The position numbers and the translations under genes were made by a program. A stretch of 64,000 bases of DNA from Acorus gramineus. Its lineage: Eukaryota > Streptophyta > Magnoliopsida > Acorales > Acoraceae. Positions 10,994 through 22,999 of this stretch are shown in pieces. The notes below the pieces were generated by a model that searched no databases, was not told the DNA's origin, and saw only the letters and a program-made list of their open reading frames with translations. The DNA lies in contig CM060855.1 in assembly GCA_030737835.1 (NCBI GenBank), positions 13,728,114 through 13,792,113 on the forward strand, written 5' to 3'. How positions within the stretch are numbered: the first letter of the stretch is position 1; every line of letters starts with the position of its first letter.

Positions 10994-13900
10994 AACCCGT
11001 CACAGCGGCGAAATGACTAAAGCCACCACCCCTGATAACTCTCTCAAAGGAGACAAGAAGAAGAAGGTCCTCACATTATATCTATCTTAGGATTTCTCTT
11101 AAGATTTACAGGCTTTGGATATGTGCTTGTTAGATTCTACTTTTGAAAAGCTAAAAATTCTTAAACGTAGATCTAAACACATTTTCATCCTTTAGTTTTT
11201 CAAACCACCAAAAAAAACCTCACGATTAAAAAGTTGATGAAACAATGCACATCCAAACACTATGAACTAATGACATGTTGGGTTTGTCTTTCTTGTTGTC
11301 AGCAGTCAATCATTCCGAAGATCTTTGGGACTAAAGGGAAGAACTCGAAAAACCGAGACGATGATCTGTTGCCGAGGAGCGAACTTGTTAGAGGCAACTG
11401 ATATTGAATTTTTGTTTTCTGTCTTTGAATGTCTGCTTCATCATATTCATTCATTAAGAGGAAAACTTTTTTTTTTTTGCTTTTTCATGGAGCAGATATT
11501 GAGAGGAGGATTACGTCGAGGAGAGCGGCGTTCTTGGAAGCATCTCCTCTCATTAGGAAAAGCTTCTCAGGTGGTTCTTCATCAATGCATGTGTGAATCC
11601 GCATTAGTCTTTCTCCGTAAACAATCCTTTTATTTACGATCAACATCTTTTGGAACCTTTGTTGAGCGAACACATTTCTATGGAAAAATAGAGCATATTG
11701 TAGTAGTGCGTAGGAAGAATTTTCAAAAGGCCTTATCTTTGTTCAAAGATCCTTTCATCCATTATATCCGATATAAAGGAAAATCAATTCTGGCTTCAAA
11801 GGGGACTCATTTTCAATTATTAATCATCCAAGTTTTTGTTATATTTTCATTTCATTCACTTCTATTTATGTTTTTTTTTTTTTTTAATTCAGATAGGCAC
11901 ACTCGGATTGAAGGCCTGAACCTAAGCAACGTTGAACGGCCGACTCGTCATGTCATCGAAGTTCAAGAATTCAGGTACTTTAGTTTCTTCATCGCATGGA
12001 ATATATATTATGATTATGTGATTGTTTTCCTCTACAAGTTGAAAATTGTGGGTATTGTAGGATATTTGTAGCCACATGGAATGTTGGAGGCAAGGCGCCA
12101 AGCAGTGGCCTCAACCTTGAAGACTTCTTGCAGGTGGAGGGCTCCTCAGACATATATGTATTGGGGTATGCATTGTTGTGTTATGAGAATAAAATAATAA
12201 TTAGAATTTACAAGCAAAATAATAAATAAAAAAAAAAGGTTGAGATCAAGTTAAGGCTGAATACATCATGATTGGTCAGTCTCATAAGGGGCTGATTTGT
12301 GAGCCTCACATGATAAGAAGAATCTTATTTGAAGGATCAATTCAGTTAATTGTTTAATTAATTAGAATTGATTCAATTTAACTTAATGCTTAATGTTGCA
12401 AAAGAGTGTTTCTTTATTTTTTTTATACCATCTTATTTAATTCAATTCATGAGTGATGTTGGATTGTTCAATGCAACTCATAAGATCATTCAATTCGATT
12501 CATGAATGATTCAATTTAATTTATATATGTTATCCAATTTCGATTCATAAAATATTCACTTCAATATAAAAGTCTTTCTATCAAAGAATCCATGTCTCAT
12601 GTGCTCAACGCGTGAGATATTCATGATCAGTCTTAACTGGACCAAGTCCCATAACCAAAAACCTGACCAACACTGTTGGTGAATCCCATTCAGGTTCCAA
12701 GAGACCGTCCCCCTAAACGCCGGCAATGTGTTGGTGATCGAAGACAGCGAGCCCGCCGCGAAGTGGCTCTCCCTCATCAGCCAGGCCCTCAACAAGCCCA
12801 CCACCACCGATCCGACAACGGCGTGTGGGGACGACCCGCACTTCGATTCCAACAGCTCCAAACACAGCCAATCAAACAGCACCAACAACCGGTCCCAAGG
12901 CGGCCTCAACTTCTTCCACAAGCCCTCCCTCAAAGTCCTCAGCCGCAGCTACCGCGCTGACAACGCCCACGTCAAGTCCTGCAACTGCCGCTCAAACATC
13001 CATTCGTCGGCCCAATGCAGCCACCGGAGCGAGCTCCGGGAGCTCCTCAAGAGGATCGAATCGGGCTCCGATGACGACGATGAGGAATCGAAGAACCAGC
13101 TCAACTACTGCCTCGTATCGAGCAAACAAATGGTCGGGATTTTCCTCTCTATTTGGGTCCGGACCGAGCTCGTAAGGCATGTCGGCCATCTCAGGGTCTG
13201 CTGTGTTGGGAGGGGGATCATGGGCTGTCTTGGTAACAAAGTATTACTCACTACATTCGACAAGAATAAGTTACACTTACGGGTCCGAATCCAGTTTCAG
13301 TATCGAACTGCACAGTTCAAACATGCTGTGTAGTTCTATACTGATTGGACTGTCCAAAGTCTGACTGGATTCGAACTCTACACTCTACTTATTTTTATAA
13401 GTCATTTTTTTAAATAAAATATATATTGACACAATAGAGTATCAGGGTTGCATATCGGTGAGCATGTCGTTGCACCAGACGAGCTTCTGCTTCGTATGTA
13501 GTCACCTGGCGTCGGGGGAGAAGGAGGGGGATGAGCTGAGGAGGAACTCGGACGTCGCCGAGATTCTGAAGAACACGCAGTTTTCAAGGATTTGCAAGTT
13601 CCCTGGTAGCCGGATCCCGGAGAGGATCCTAGAACACGAGTTCGTGTTGTTTCTTTGGTTTTCATTCGCTTGAAATCGATCCGTATTGCTGATTTGGGTA
13701 CTGCTTTGGTGAATTGTACAGTCGGGTGATCTGGTTGGGGGACTTGAATTATCGGCTCGCTCTGAGCTACACCGAGACGAGGACGTTGTTGGATGATAAT
13801 GATTGGGATGCACTTCTTGAGAGGGATCAGGTAATTCTGGCTATTGCTTTCTGTTCATATCTTGGAAAGTGAGTTGAATTTTGGTGGATCCATTTGGATT

Positions 13901-14963
13901 CGAGTTTAGGTAGATTTACAAGTGAAAAGCTAGAAAATCCGAAACAAAACAGATTTTTGGCTTCTATCTCTCTTAAATTTATAAAAAGAAAGAAAATAGC
14001 GGCATTTGAAAAACAGGTGAAAGAATACTTTTCAAACACAGGGTTTTAACCATTAGATTTTTAATAATTCTGGCGCGCACTTTGATGGATATCTTCAGTA
14101 TTGTTCGGTTCCACAGTGATTTTAATCATAGTATATTTGAATTTTTATTATTATTTTTGAATGTTAAAGAGAAGTTTGATGATTGGATACCTGTTCATGA
14201 AAAATACCTCGAGAATCCAAGTATTCATTTACTTTTTAATGATTTATCTTAATCTTCATGATTTAAAAATATAATATTCACAATAGTAATCTATCTCCTT
14301 TGACACTTGACATAGAAGTTTGCGCATGTATTTCTCATGCTACTAATTATCTCTGTATTTCTACTATACATATTTCATATAATTTACGAGCATATATTCA
14401 ACGTATTGAACGAAATAATATTTGTCATACACGAGCTTTATGATTATGTCTATGATGGGCGCTAATTGTCACAGCTAAAGATTGAGAGAGGAGCAGGGCG
14501 AGTGTTTTCGGGGTGGAACGAAGGGAGGATCTTCTTCGCCCCGACTTACAAGTACTCCCACAACTCTGACGCCTACGCCGGAGAGACGGTGAAGTCCAAG
14601 AAGAAGAGGAGGACACCAGCCTGGTATACCATAAAAAACTGATCACTTGGGGAGAGTCACATACTACTTACATTAATTAATACACTTTTTGTTCTGATAA
14701 TGCATGCAATGTCATCTGTTTTTGTTGTTCCCAGGTGTGACCGGATACTGTGGTACGGGGAGGGGATCGAGCAGCTCTCATACATAAGGGGGGAGTCCAG
14801 ATTTTCCGATCACAGGCCGGTCTGCGCCGTGTTCACAGCGGAGGTGCAAATGCAGGATAGCAACCACAACAAGTTCAACAGGAAGTTTTCCAGCATTGGT
14901 TCCAGAATAGGATTAGGATACGACGAGGTTATACAGCAAAGGCATAGTTTCTATGAGTACTGA
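10968..14963 (+). CDS. Type I inositol polyphosphate 5-phosphatase
   Basis: Ten coding exons: 10968-11066, 11303-11393, 11496-11570, 11893-11974, 12061-12165, 12694-13240, 13446-13639, 13722-13830, 14475-14623 and 14735-14963. They join to 559 residues. The family removes the 5-phosphate from inositol phosphates and often phosphoinositides, ending Ca2+-mobilising IP3 signals in the cytosol. Visible signatures are W-N-V-G-G (about 122-126), F-Q-E (152-154), G-D-L-N-Y-R (404-409), P-A-W-C-D-R-I-L (482-489) and S-D-H-R-P-V. These are the metal-binding and catalytic motifs of the Mg2+-dependent DNase I-like fold, so the enzyme looks active. Exon 6 carries a long Ser/Asn/Asp-rich insert, usual in plant members. 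Intron 2 fits only with a GC donor (AGAG|GCAACT); intron 3 holds a plastid matK piece. The exact paralogue cannot be named. Confidence 0.92.
11585..11813 (+). other. matK: Nuclear plastid DNA insertion: fragment of matK
   Basis: This stretch reads, in one unbroken frame from 11592, residues typical of plastid maturase [35 protein letters not shown] and [11 protein letters not shown]. The DNA itself is also close to plastid matK as I remember it. It covers about 75 codons from the middle N-terminal half of matK and nothing of the surrounding trnK intron. It lies inside intron 3 of the 5-phosphatase gene (11571-11892), sense to the gene. The absence of stops suggests a fairly recent transfer. 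It is not a gene: no start, no X domain. Edges are approximate. Confidence 0.88.
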
Positions 14964-16997
14964 AAATATGGAGTTTCCACTGCTTGTTTTTTTGGCTCCT
15001 CTTCATGTACATTATATTTTATAAGGTTTACATGTTCATGTCACATGAGAGTCATATAGTTTTACATTGTAGCTATTATTTTTGGACGAGTGTGAAGTTC
15101 GGCATTGTTGCAACCTGGGCTATAGTTGAGTCTGGTTGGAGTTCAATTTAAACCTAATCTGTCGTTTGGGTTTAGGTTGTGGGTTCAAATTTAAAGGGTT
15201 TGGATTTAAGTTGTAAAAGGTGTCATTGAAGACAATTTGAATTTGAAATAGTCAGTGCATGTGAAAAAAAAGATATTTTAAAGTAAAAGATGACAGTGGA
15301 GAGAGAGTATTGAAATGAAGTTATAAGTTTTTGGTTTTAGGATGAATAATTCAAAATTCATCTCAAAGATTAAATATTTCAAATTTGATATAAAAATTTT
15401 AATTTATTACTTACCACAACTGGTTGATAAGGGTTGCTCAGATTCAGATTTAAGTTGTACTTAGATCACAAAAGTCCCAATGCTAACCTACCCAAAATGG
15501 GTTGGATTAGGTTAGTCAAAATTCATTATGACACATGGGTAGTTCAACAAAGGCTTTTTGATGAAGGGTTAACTCGGTCAACCTTTTCAAAAGTTGGGTA
15601 GCCTTAACTTTACTATGGAAATTAAGTATGTCAATTAATTGATGATGGGATTTTGAGGATGTATCAACTTGGTTCAAAGTTAAATGAAATACAAGTTCTC
15701 TGCAATGTCCAAGATTGAGAAGTTAGAATAATTCATGTTATCGTTTACAATGTGATGGGATAAGTGTGTTAAATGTAATCATTGTTATCTTCGAGCTTGG
15801 CATTGGGTTGATCTAAGATATTGTGGCTCATCACTCATCAGGTGGTGCTGGTTCGCTTTGATGGTTTGTGTCACTTAAAGCTAAATGTGTTTCCAAATTA
15901 TTCTAGAAAAAACATGCTCCCCCATTAACAATTTTGTTTAAACTTTTAATACAAAAGGTACAATTTTTAATAAGCAAAGAAAATGAGCATCTTAGGAATC
16001 GAATTTTATTAAATTACTTTATAACAAATCGCATTTTTCAAATAGGTTTTCAAATGAACTGTAACTAAAGGATTCTTTTGAGGACCACTCCCCTCAATAA
16101 ATTGGTCATGCAATCAAAATTTATTGAGATTGAATAATTGTCTAACCTAAGTCGACAATTAAGATAATGTTCTAGCCATCTAAAGATACTTAAATTTTAT
16201 TAATTTGTAAAAGGTAAAATAATCATCTAATTTAAAAATCACAATGGATTTTGAGATTATTACAAAAAAATGATGAGAATTTGATTTCACTATATTTTCT
16301 ACTAACATGCATTAATTCTAAATCCAGTGAGACCCACAATTATCATCAAGATTATCACTAACCAAACGTCACATTTTCCTGGTAATCTCACATGGAATCA
16401 AAATCGATATCAGAATTACACAAACAAAACAGGACCTAAAAGGTAAATGCCAACTTCACGTATCTTAATTCAAAAATAATACAAGAGATGGACAAGTTTT
16501 GTAGCCCGTGAAACCCGAATTTTGTCATCATGTATTTTATGATGGACAAGTTTTGCAGAGCCATCCTTCTTTAACACTGGTAGGTTCAGCATAAATGAAC
16601 TCTTGAGGTGTGCCACTACTTTGGATGTGTTGCAAAATAAAATGATATTTGAATAATCAGAAATGTCTAATACATCAAGGTTTCAGAAGTTTCTGCTAAG
16701 GGTCTCCGGTTCAGTCAACTGAACAGTACAAATTTTGGTCATAAAATTCAAGAGAAGCTAAATTATGGATGCTCCCACTAAAATAACAACAGAAAAAGCA
16801 AACTATGATCACACCACGCTTGCGTTTGCTAGTTATTGATTAAATACTCTAACCCACTTCATTTGGATCAGATGTTTAGCAAAAATTCACATCAAAGTAA
16901 GAAAAACCTCATTCAGCAGTGGTCAAGATTGAGAAACACAGGTTGCTTACGCATATCTGGACTCGTGTTAGCAACAGAACAACCTCCACTGCCTTGA
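14964..16997. other. Intergenic region between two convergent genes
   Basis: The 5-phosphatase gene (+) and the Sec14 gene (-) face each other here, so both 3' UTRs lie in this stretch. At 15130-15620 there are repeated GGGTT/GGATT/GGTTG words that look like an old repeat. At 16230-16440 an AT-rich stretch ends in AAACAAAACAGGACCTA, similar to ends of hAT- or PIF-type miniature elements, but its partner end was not found. No gene seen. Confidence 0.4.
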
Positions 16998-19900
16998 TCA
17001 AGTAGCCTGATTAATGAGCAGCTCTGGTTGTGTTGCCCCTTCAATCGGCTTCACATCAACGACACCATTTTCTCTGTCATTCGTCTCTGATGGGCAATGC
17101 AATGAGTTTTCAGCGCTCTCACTCGGAGACTCATAGCAGTCCAATTCAACGTTGCCCGAATTGAGGGAGAGTATCTCCAGGGGAGGTGGCTCCAAAGACC
17201 CCGAGGCATCGTTTCGAGTCCAAAATAAAGGCATCCTCTTGTCATCTTCTCTCATCCTCTCCGCGTAATCGCTAATGTTAAAGCCCGCCTGATTCTTTCC
17301 CCCAAAGGAAGACTCAAGCTCATCCATGTTGAATAGCTCTTCCATTATTTTCTTGCTATTGAGGTCATCAGAGTAGGCGAATTTCACTTTCCTCTGAGTC
17401 TTGGGCTCAAGGAAAGGCTTTACCAGCTGAAAAAAAGAAAGAAAAGGTTGTTAATGCTAGAAAAGCAGAATATCATGTTGAAATGAGTTTTAAAAAGTGC
17501 TTTTCAGTTAAAACAACTTCTGAAAATAGCTTCCTAGGAAGCATACTTTTGCTAGATTCCTGAAAAGCTCATTTTATTGTTAAAAGTTGTTTTAAATTTT
17601 CTTCAAAAACTGGGACCATTGGGACATCTGAAAAGAGTTTGGATTAACTATAGTTCTTGCAAAAGCAAAATCACTAAAAACTGTCCAAACATTTCCAAAC
17701 ACTACCTAACATAAAATTCTAACATTATAAAAAAAGAAAGCGAACTATTTAAAGTGCTTAATTATATTTGGTCAAGTCTATAATCTTCACATTATGACCT
17801 ATTTATATTAGAAAAGAGTCAAAGACAAGCATTGCAAACATACCGTCCAAAATGATTCAAATATTTTTGGTGGATTGTAAAGAATTGCCAGACCCAATCT
17901 CTCAGGGTAATGATCTTGAAGAACATGGGCCGTCTCTTTTGTAACCTTTACAGAGATATGTGACATATTGAATCCCTGAAAATCAATGAGCCACACCATT
18001 TGCTCCTGGTCCGGTGGCAGATTCAGAATGGCATTCTCCATACAATATACCAGATACTTGATTTGCCCCTCTGTTGATTTGGTGTTCTGCAACTCAATAA
18101 GCAGTAGATAGGGGTCAATAAGGTCATCAATTCTACATAAAATATGAATAAAAGAGATGATGGAAATAAATCTATCTGGGAAGCCAGATGCAAAATTATA
18201 TGAGGTCAATACATACATGATAGCCTGACCGGGCAATCCCTTTATTGTCAGATGTGGTTGTTGACAACAACAACCAGAACCTCAACCTTTTCTATGGAAT
18301 ACTTATAGTAGTTTCATAAACCGAATGATATATGAATTGAACTAATATGATTAACGCATGAGGCTGTGCATAGAAGGTGTTTGGATAAGATATGACATCC
18401 TTCTGATTATAAATTTGGAAAGACAAAAAAAAACAACAACAAGCTGAACCAGACCTGGCAACCAGGCCTCATGACAAGAACTGTTCTCCCATGCTTGTCG
18501 ATATAGTTCGACCTGTAGATTTTGCCCGTTTCTGCTTCATATGAAATATCATCCTAAACATAAGTAAAACATGATGATAGTCAAATGAAAATACACCCAT
18601 TTGATTTTACATATTAGCAATCGTAAGAGAGTAGAAACAAATGAATGGAGACTTAAACATAAACTTGTATAAAATCTTGCAAGGAAAGCAGCTACTACAT
18701 TAAAACTTCTAAAAAAATCACTAAAATTTGAAGTGGGGTGCAAGAGAAACAACTCATTATATATTAGCAATCATAAGAGAATTGAAACAAATGGATGGAG
18801 AGTTAAACATAAGCTTCTATAAAGTGCAGCTGCCACATTGAAACTTCTAAAAAAAGTAGTAGTGTGCAAGAGAAAGCATCTCATAGGTCAAGTTCTGGTA
18901 GATGAAATCTTACCACATTCTAACAATTGCAGTTCTCAAAATTAGACTCTACTGGTAAAATAAATTTTGAAGGCAAAGAACATTTTGGGAGATAGGTTAT
19001 AGGTATTCCAATAACAAAACTTCAATTACAAAATCGGATATTCTGAAAAATTTAACAATCTGGTAATGCATGAACAAGTTACCCATTTATGAGGCAGCAC
19101 TTGCCACCAATGGAGGCCCCAAAAAGCATTTTTGCATAAGAGTTGCATGCCAGTAAAATAGTGGATATATGTTTCCCAAGTATACAGCCTAAAATCTGCT
19201 ATGATGAGTATAAGAGAGAAAACATTTGGAAAATAATATTTGGAATAGTCCAATAAATAATTTTAAACATAAAAAACAGTAAAGTAATGAGAATTACTAC
19301 TGGTAGAAGTGCACTAGATCTGCCAGGTAAAAATGGTGGAAGAAGCAGTGTGCAAATGAAGGATTTAAAAAAAAATAAACAAACTATTGTGATGTGAGAG
19401 GGGGTGTTACATGTGATCCATGGGTGTGAGCAGGCAATGCCAAGATAACTTTAGAGCTGTCATTATATGTTCTAAATTCTAAAATGAAGGTCCAGTCACA
19501 GAAAATCAAATATGCATTTACCATTATTTTTCACTTCTCTAAATTGAGCCTAATTCCTGATTGATCAGTACAAGCATCAGGATGAGAAAAATAAAAATGA
19601 ATGGGTGACGCATAAGAAATGCATATTGTGCACACATAATGGTAGAATACCGAAATGGTTTTTTTCCAATTCATGGTAAACATTCATGGGTTGTCACCTA
19701 CCCATCGAATTTCTTCTGGCTTGAACTCAAACCTCCATTTTAAGGTCTCCTTTAGCATTTTTGTTGCCTTTTTGACATTCCAATTCCGTGCCCTCAGATG
19801 TCTTGCGATAGATGCGTCAGAACAGTAAAGCAACAGCTTGTCCGGCAATAGACCTAAGGATTTCCTAATCTCACTTATCTGGAAGGCAACAAAATCAAAT

Positions 19901-20129
19901 TAAATTATACACTGAAAACAATGGGCACAATGGGTTATTACAATATCAAAAGATTTTCCTGATATAATATTTCATTATCCAAATCTAATAGAGTAAAGTT
20001 CAATTTACACACAGATCATAAAGAAGTATAAATTTAATGAAGCCTCTATTAGTTATTCGGGAGTACCTTCGCCTGCTGATCTTCAAATGATGATGGTGTT
20101 CCATTTTCCTTAGACTTTTTTGAATTCAT
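16998..20129 (-). CDS. Sec14-like CRAL-TRIO lipid-transfer protein
   Basis: Five coding exons on the - strand: 20129-20067, 19878-19702, 18553-18455, 18086-17844 and 17426-16998. All are phase 0 and GT-AG, giving 336 residues. Residues 22-80 form the CRAL-TRIO N-terminal helices (R-H-L-R-A-R-N-W, K-M-L-K-E-T-L-K-W-R). Residues 81-230 form the lipid-binding domain (R-T-V-L-V-M-R-P, M-V-W-L-I-D-F-Q-G, H-Y-P-E-R-L, A-I-L-Y-N-P-P). The sequence closely recalls Arabidopsis At1g22180-type small Sec14 proteins. Family members exchange phosphatidylinositol and other lipids between membranes; the substrate here is unknown. The last 100 residues are acidic and low-complexity. No GOLD or nodulin domain follows. 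Start chosen at the first ATG of exon 20067-20147, preceded by spliced leader. Confidence 0.93.
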
Positions 20130-21469
20130 AATTTCAGGAAGATTTACCTGCAAAAAATGATTTCAAAATAAATGAGAAGGCATGGAAGTATGGCCATAAA
20201 ACCAGCATATCAAAAATGACAAACATAAATTTATTAGCACAAACTCACAGATCAACAATGGTCAATATAGTATCCGACTCAACATTCTGAATTCCATTCA
20301 CTTGGTTGATTCTTCCTTTCCATATAAATTACATCTTTTACAGTAATAGTTCTTATGATTGATATGCTGAATAGTGAATACAAAATAGAAACATTAGATG
20401 AAGTGGATCAGCTTGCAGCTAAGATAGAAACTTTGACAGCCAGAAGCGGCTGCAGGTAAAGGAGCAGAAGCAACTGCAGGAATGATGGAGAAGCTGATTT
20501 GGACACACGGGCACAAATGAGCATCTTTTTAAAATCCATATGTAATCAAGCAATACACATTCACCACACTGATTGTGTGTTCCCATTAGTACCCCTCAAT
20601 GTAAAGTAAATCACCTGGGTGTGTCCATTTGTTACCATTCGATTTTCACATTATGAACTTCCATTTTCTGTAAGAAGCCTTCATCACTTATTTTAGTATT
20701 TCATTGGGAGATATTTTTAAATTCTTTAGAAAAAAACACTTATACTAAAGTAAAGGCTTCTCCAACAAATGGTTATTAAGTGTAAATTGACTTGATTGGT
20801 CAGGCAGAATCATAGCCCCTCTCCTATATGAATTAGGCAACAATTTCCAGAAAGAATTATACCCATGGCTATGTGATAGTAAGAGAGTTTGGGGGTACCA
20901 AATCATGATTAAAAAAACATTCCATCATTACGGGGGTTAAAATTCAGTTTCTCAATCCCCTTTCCAAAGTATATAATCCCTCAGGTTCTTGCACTTATTA
21001 CTTCATAGAGGAGGAAATGGGATCAGTAAAGCAGGTTTTTTCACATCAGAGAAAGCACAATAGTATGGGAAAGTTCATCTTGATTAAGTCATGAAGGTTT
21101 TAACCCTTGTAACATAGATGATAAATAGGCGTACTACCAGAATGGTCTCGCAAATAACAAGGAACTGCAAGGGGAGAAATTGGATACAACTCTTAAACAT
21201 TGAAATTTTTTTAGCACAAAGTAGCACCTCTGAGGACTCGAACCCATAAATTTGACCTGTTAACATGAATTTACTGTTGATTTAGTTATCAAACAAGAAA
21301 ATGAAGCAATTGTCTACATTCATATCTATGTACCATATAGTTCTCAAGGTGACCATACGAGGCATGCCTAGGCGGAGCCTAATTTGACATGTTTTTTTTA
21401 AGATGATAATTTCACTATTGTTAATGCTCTAATCATTCATAATTTGTTTTTTTGCTACAAGTGAATCTA

Positions 21470-22100
21470 TCCAACAATAACTGTGTCCACTCCCTGTGAG
21501 GGTAGACGATCTTTCTTCAATGTCTCCTCACAATGGATCTGTTTCCACAATCCAGATTTCATGCAACATTTTTGACAGGATGGGAATAGGAGAAATGCGT
21601 GCCTAGTGTACAATCCACGAAAGAGTGGAGACCTTTGATTCATTTTGAATTCCGCAAAAATATGAGTATCGAGGACCTCCCTGAGATGACATACAGCATA
21701 GATGAATACCACGACCACAACATCGACATCAATCATGACTCCATCCATTCCAAGGAGCACGTAGAGATAGTGAGTCAGGACAATATCATATTTAATGCAT
21801 GCCATGATAATGACCTATTCAAGGGGAGTCGTCAAGAAGGAAAAATTGGCGCGCATCAATATAACACATGCCATAACAATAATTCATTGGAGGGAAACCA
21901 TTAGAACAAGGAGATCGACACATAGCTCGAATTGATGAATATCAAGAGGACATATCTATAGTGACAAAATTGATGTATGGCATCATGTTCAACTCTGTCA
22001 ATCCAAGCATCATACAGTACAAGGTGAAGGACTCAGTACTCGAGAGTATCAATTCCTTTGAGTTTCACGATGAACTTCGTCCAACCCAAGGAAAATAATC
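21470..22100 (+). other. Open, unrecognised sequence inside the Sec14 leader intron
   Basis: A + strand frame from 21599 to 21904 (101 residues) is rich in His, Asp, Asn and Ile: the I-D-E-Y-H-D-H-N-I-D-I-N-H-D-S-I-H-S stretch is typical. Similar-quality sequence continues in another frame to about 22100. I recognise no domain. Its GC content is higher than the intron around it, so it may be a captured or transposon-derived fragment. No start, splice or promoter evidence supports a gene. Confidence 0.25.
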
Positions 22101-22276
22101 CAAATCACATTAAGGGATGCTTTAATTTTAATTTATCTAATTAATAGTTTATGATTGGTTGTAAATATGTTAAAATGATATTGGGTTATTAAAGAGTGGT
22201 TTAAAATTCAACTTATATGAGAACCCCGGCATGAAACTTCGTAAAGCTGTTGGATTATATTGAACTAATAACTATG

Positions 22277-22483
22277 GAAAAATGTTACACTCAAGTCATT
22301 TTTACCAACCAAAAATCAGTAAAAAGGTGTATATCAATCAATTTCGAGTTGAATGAACCCATTATTAGTAAGTGTAAGAAAAAAATTTAAAGAGGTATAC
22401 ACATTGTGTACTGAGATATATGAATTTGTAGGTATATAGGAATGTAATTTTAACTGTGAAAAAATCTGAGTGTAACAGCACTC
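22277..22483. mobile_element. Miniature inverted-repeat element, family A copy 1
   Basis: About 205 bases bounded by TGTTACACTCA at the left and TGAGTGTAACA at the right, an 11-base perfect inverted repeat. The interior is AT-rich and non-coding. A clearly related copy lies at 49721-50000 (shared words include AGTAAGTGTAAGAAAAAA and GAGATATAT), so this is a dispersed family. The superfamily is not settled and no target-site duplication is clear. Confidence 0.6.
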
Positions 22484-22489
22484 ATAAGT

Positions 22490-22576
22490 AAGTCAACTTC
22501 TCCTCCATCGCACTCTGCATCACATATTCTAAAGTCAACTTCTCCTCCATCGCACTCTGCATCACATATTCTAAAG
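22490..22576. repeat. Tandem duplication, 42-base unit, two copies
   Basis: The unit beginning AGTCAACTTCTCCTCCATCG occurs at 22491 and again at 22533, followed both times by CACTCTGCATCACATATTCTAAAG. The copies are identical by eye, so the duplication is recent. It lies in the Sec14 leader intron, between the miniature element and a 17-base C-run at about 22600-22617. Confidence 0.9.
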
Positions 22577-22999
22577 ATCCGATGCATCTCAAAGTGAATC
22601 CCCCCCCCCCCCCCCCCAAAAAAAAACAATATTATATATAAAAGAATCACATTTCGGATAACCAATTGAAAATCTTGAAAAAACACACACACACACACGC
22701 AAACAACCCATCAAGATTGCATCTTTCATTTCAGGATCTCTTAATTTCACGATTTCCGTAAATAGATCACCGAAAGAAAAAAAAAACAAGAGAGGGTGAT
22801 GAACTAACAGCGGACGAAAGAGGAGGACCGCTGACGTCATCCGGATTTACCTGTTCCGCCGAGAAGATCGGAGCCTCCTGTGATCCCGATCGATATCAAC
22901 GAATACGAGGTCAAAGCGGAGACACAGATCTCTCTCTTTCGCTCTATATATATATATATATATAATTAAAAAGGAGAGTAACCTTTCGACCGGTTCCAA

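Larger units (their letters stand above)
20148..22960 (-). promoter_or_regulatory. Leader intron and first leader exon of the Sec14 gene
   Basis: On the - strand the sequence GCGGAACAG|GTAAATCC at 22850 is a strong donor. TTTTTTGCAG ending at 20148 is the matching acceptor, 18 bases upstream of the ATG. This gives a 2.7-kb leader intron. The first exon would span about 22851-22940 (C/T-rich, CTCTCTTTCG-type on the complementary strand), with a (TA)n microsatellite at 22945-22963 near the probable transcription start. Repeats within the intron are listed separately. Confidence 0.55.

Noticed and set aside
11325-12071. 248-codon open frame across phosphatase exons 2-4
   Set aside because: It runs in the wrong frame for exons 2 and 3 and is open mainly because it includes the matK piece. 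The phosphatase exons explain the region.
22600-22617. Long C-runs (also 3770, 28471, 35817) as regulatory G-quadruplex sites
   Set aside because: Single homopolymer runs are prone to length errors in assembly and lack the four-tract pattern expected of an evolved quadruplex.
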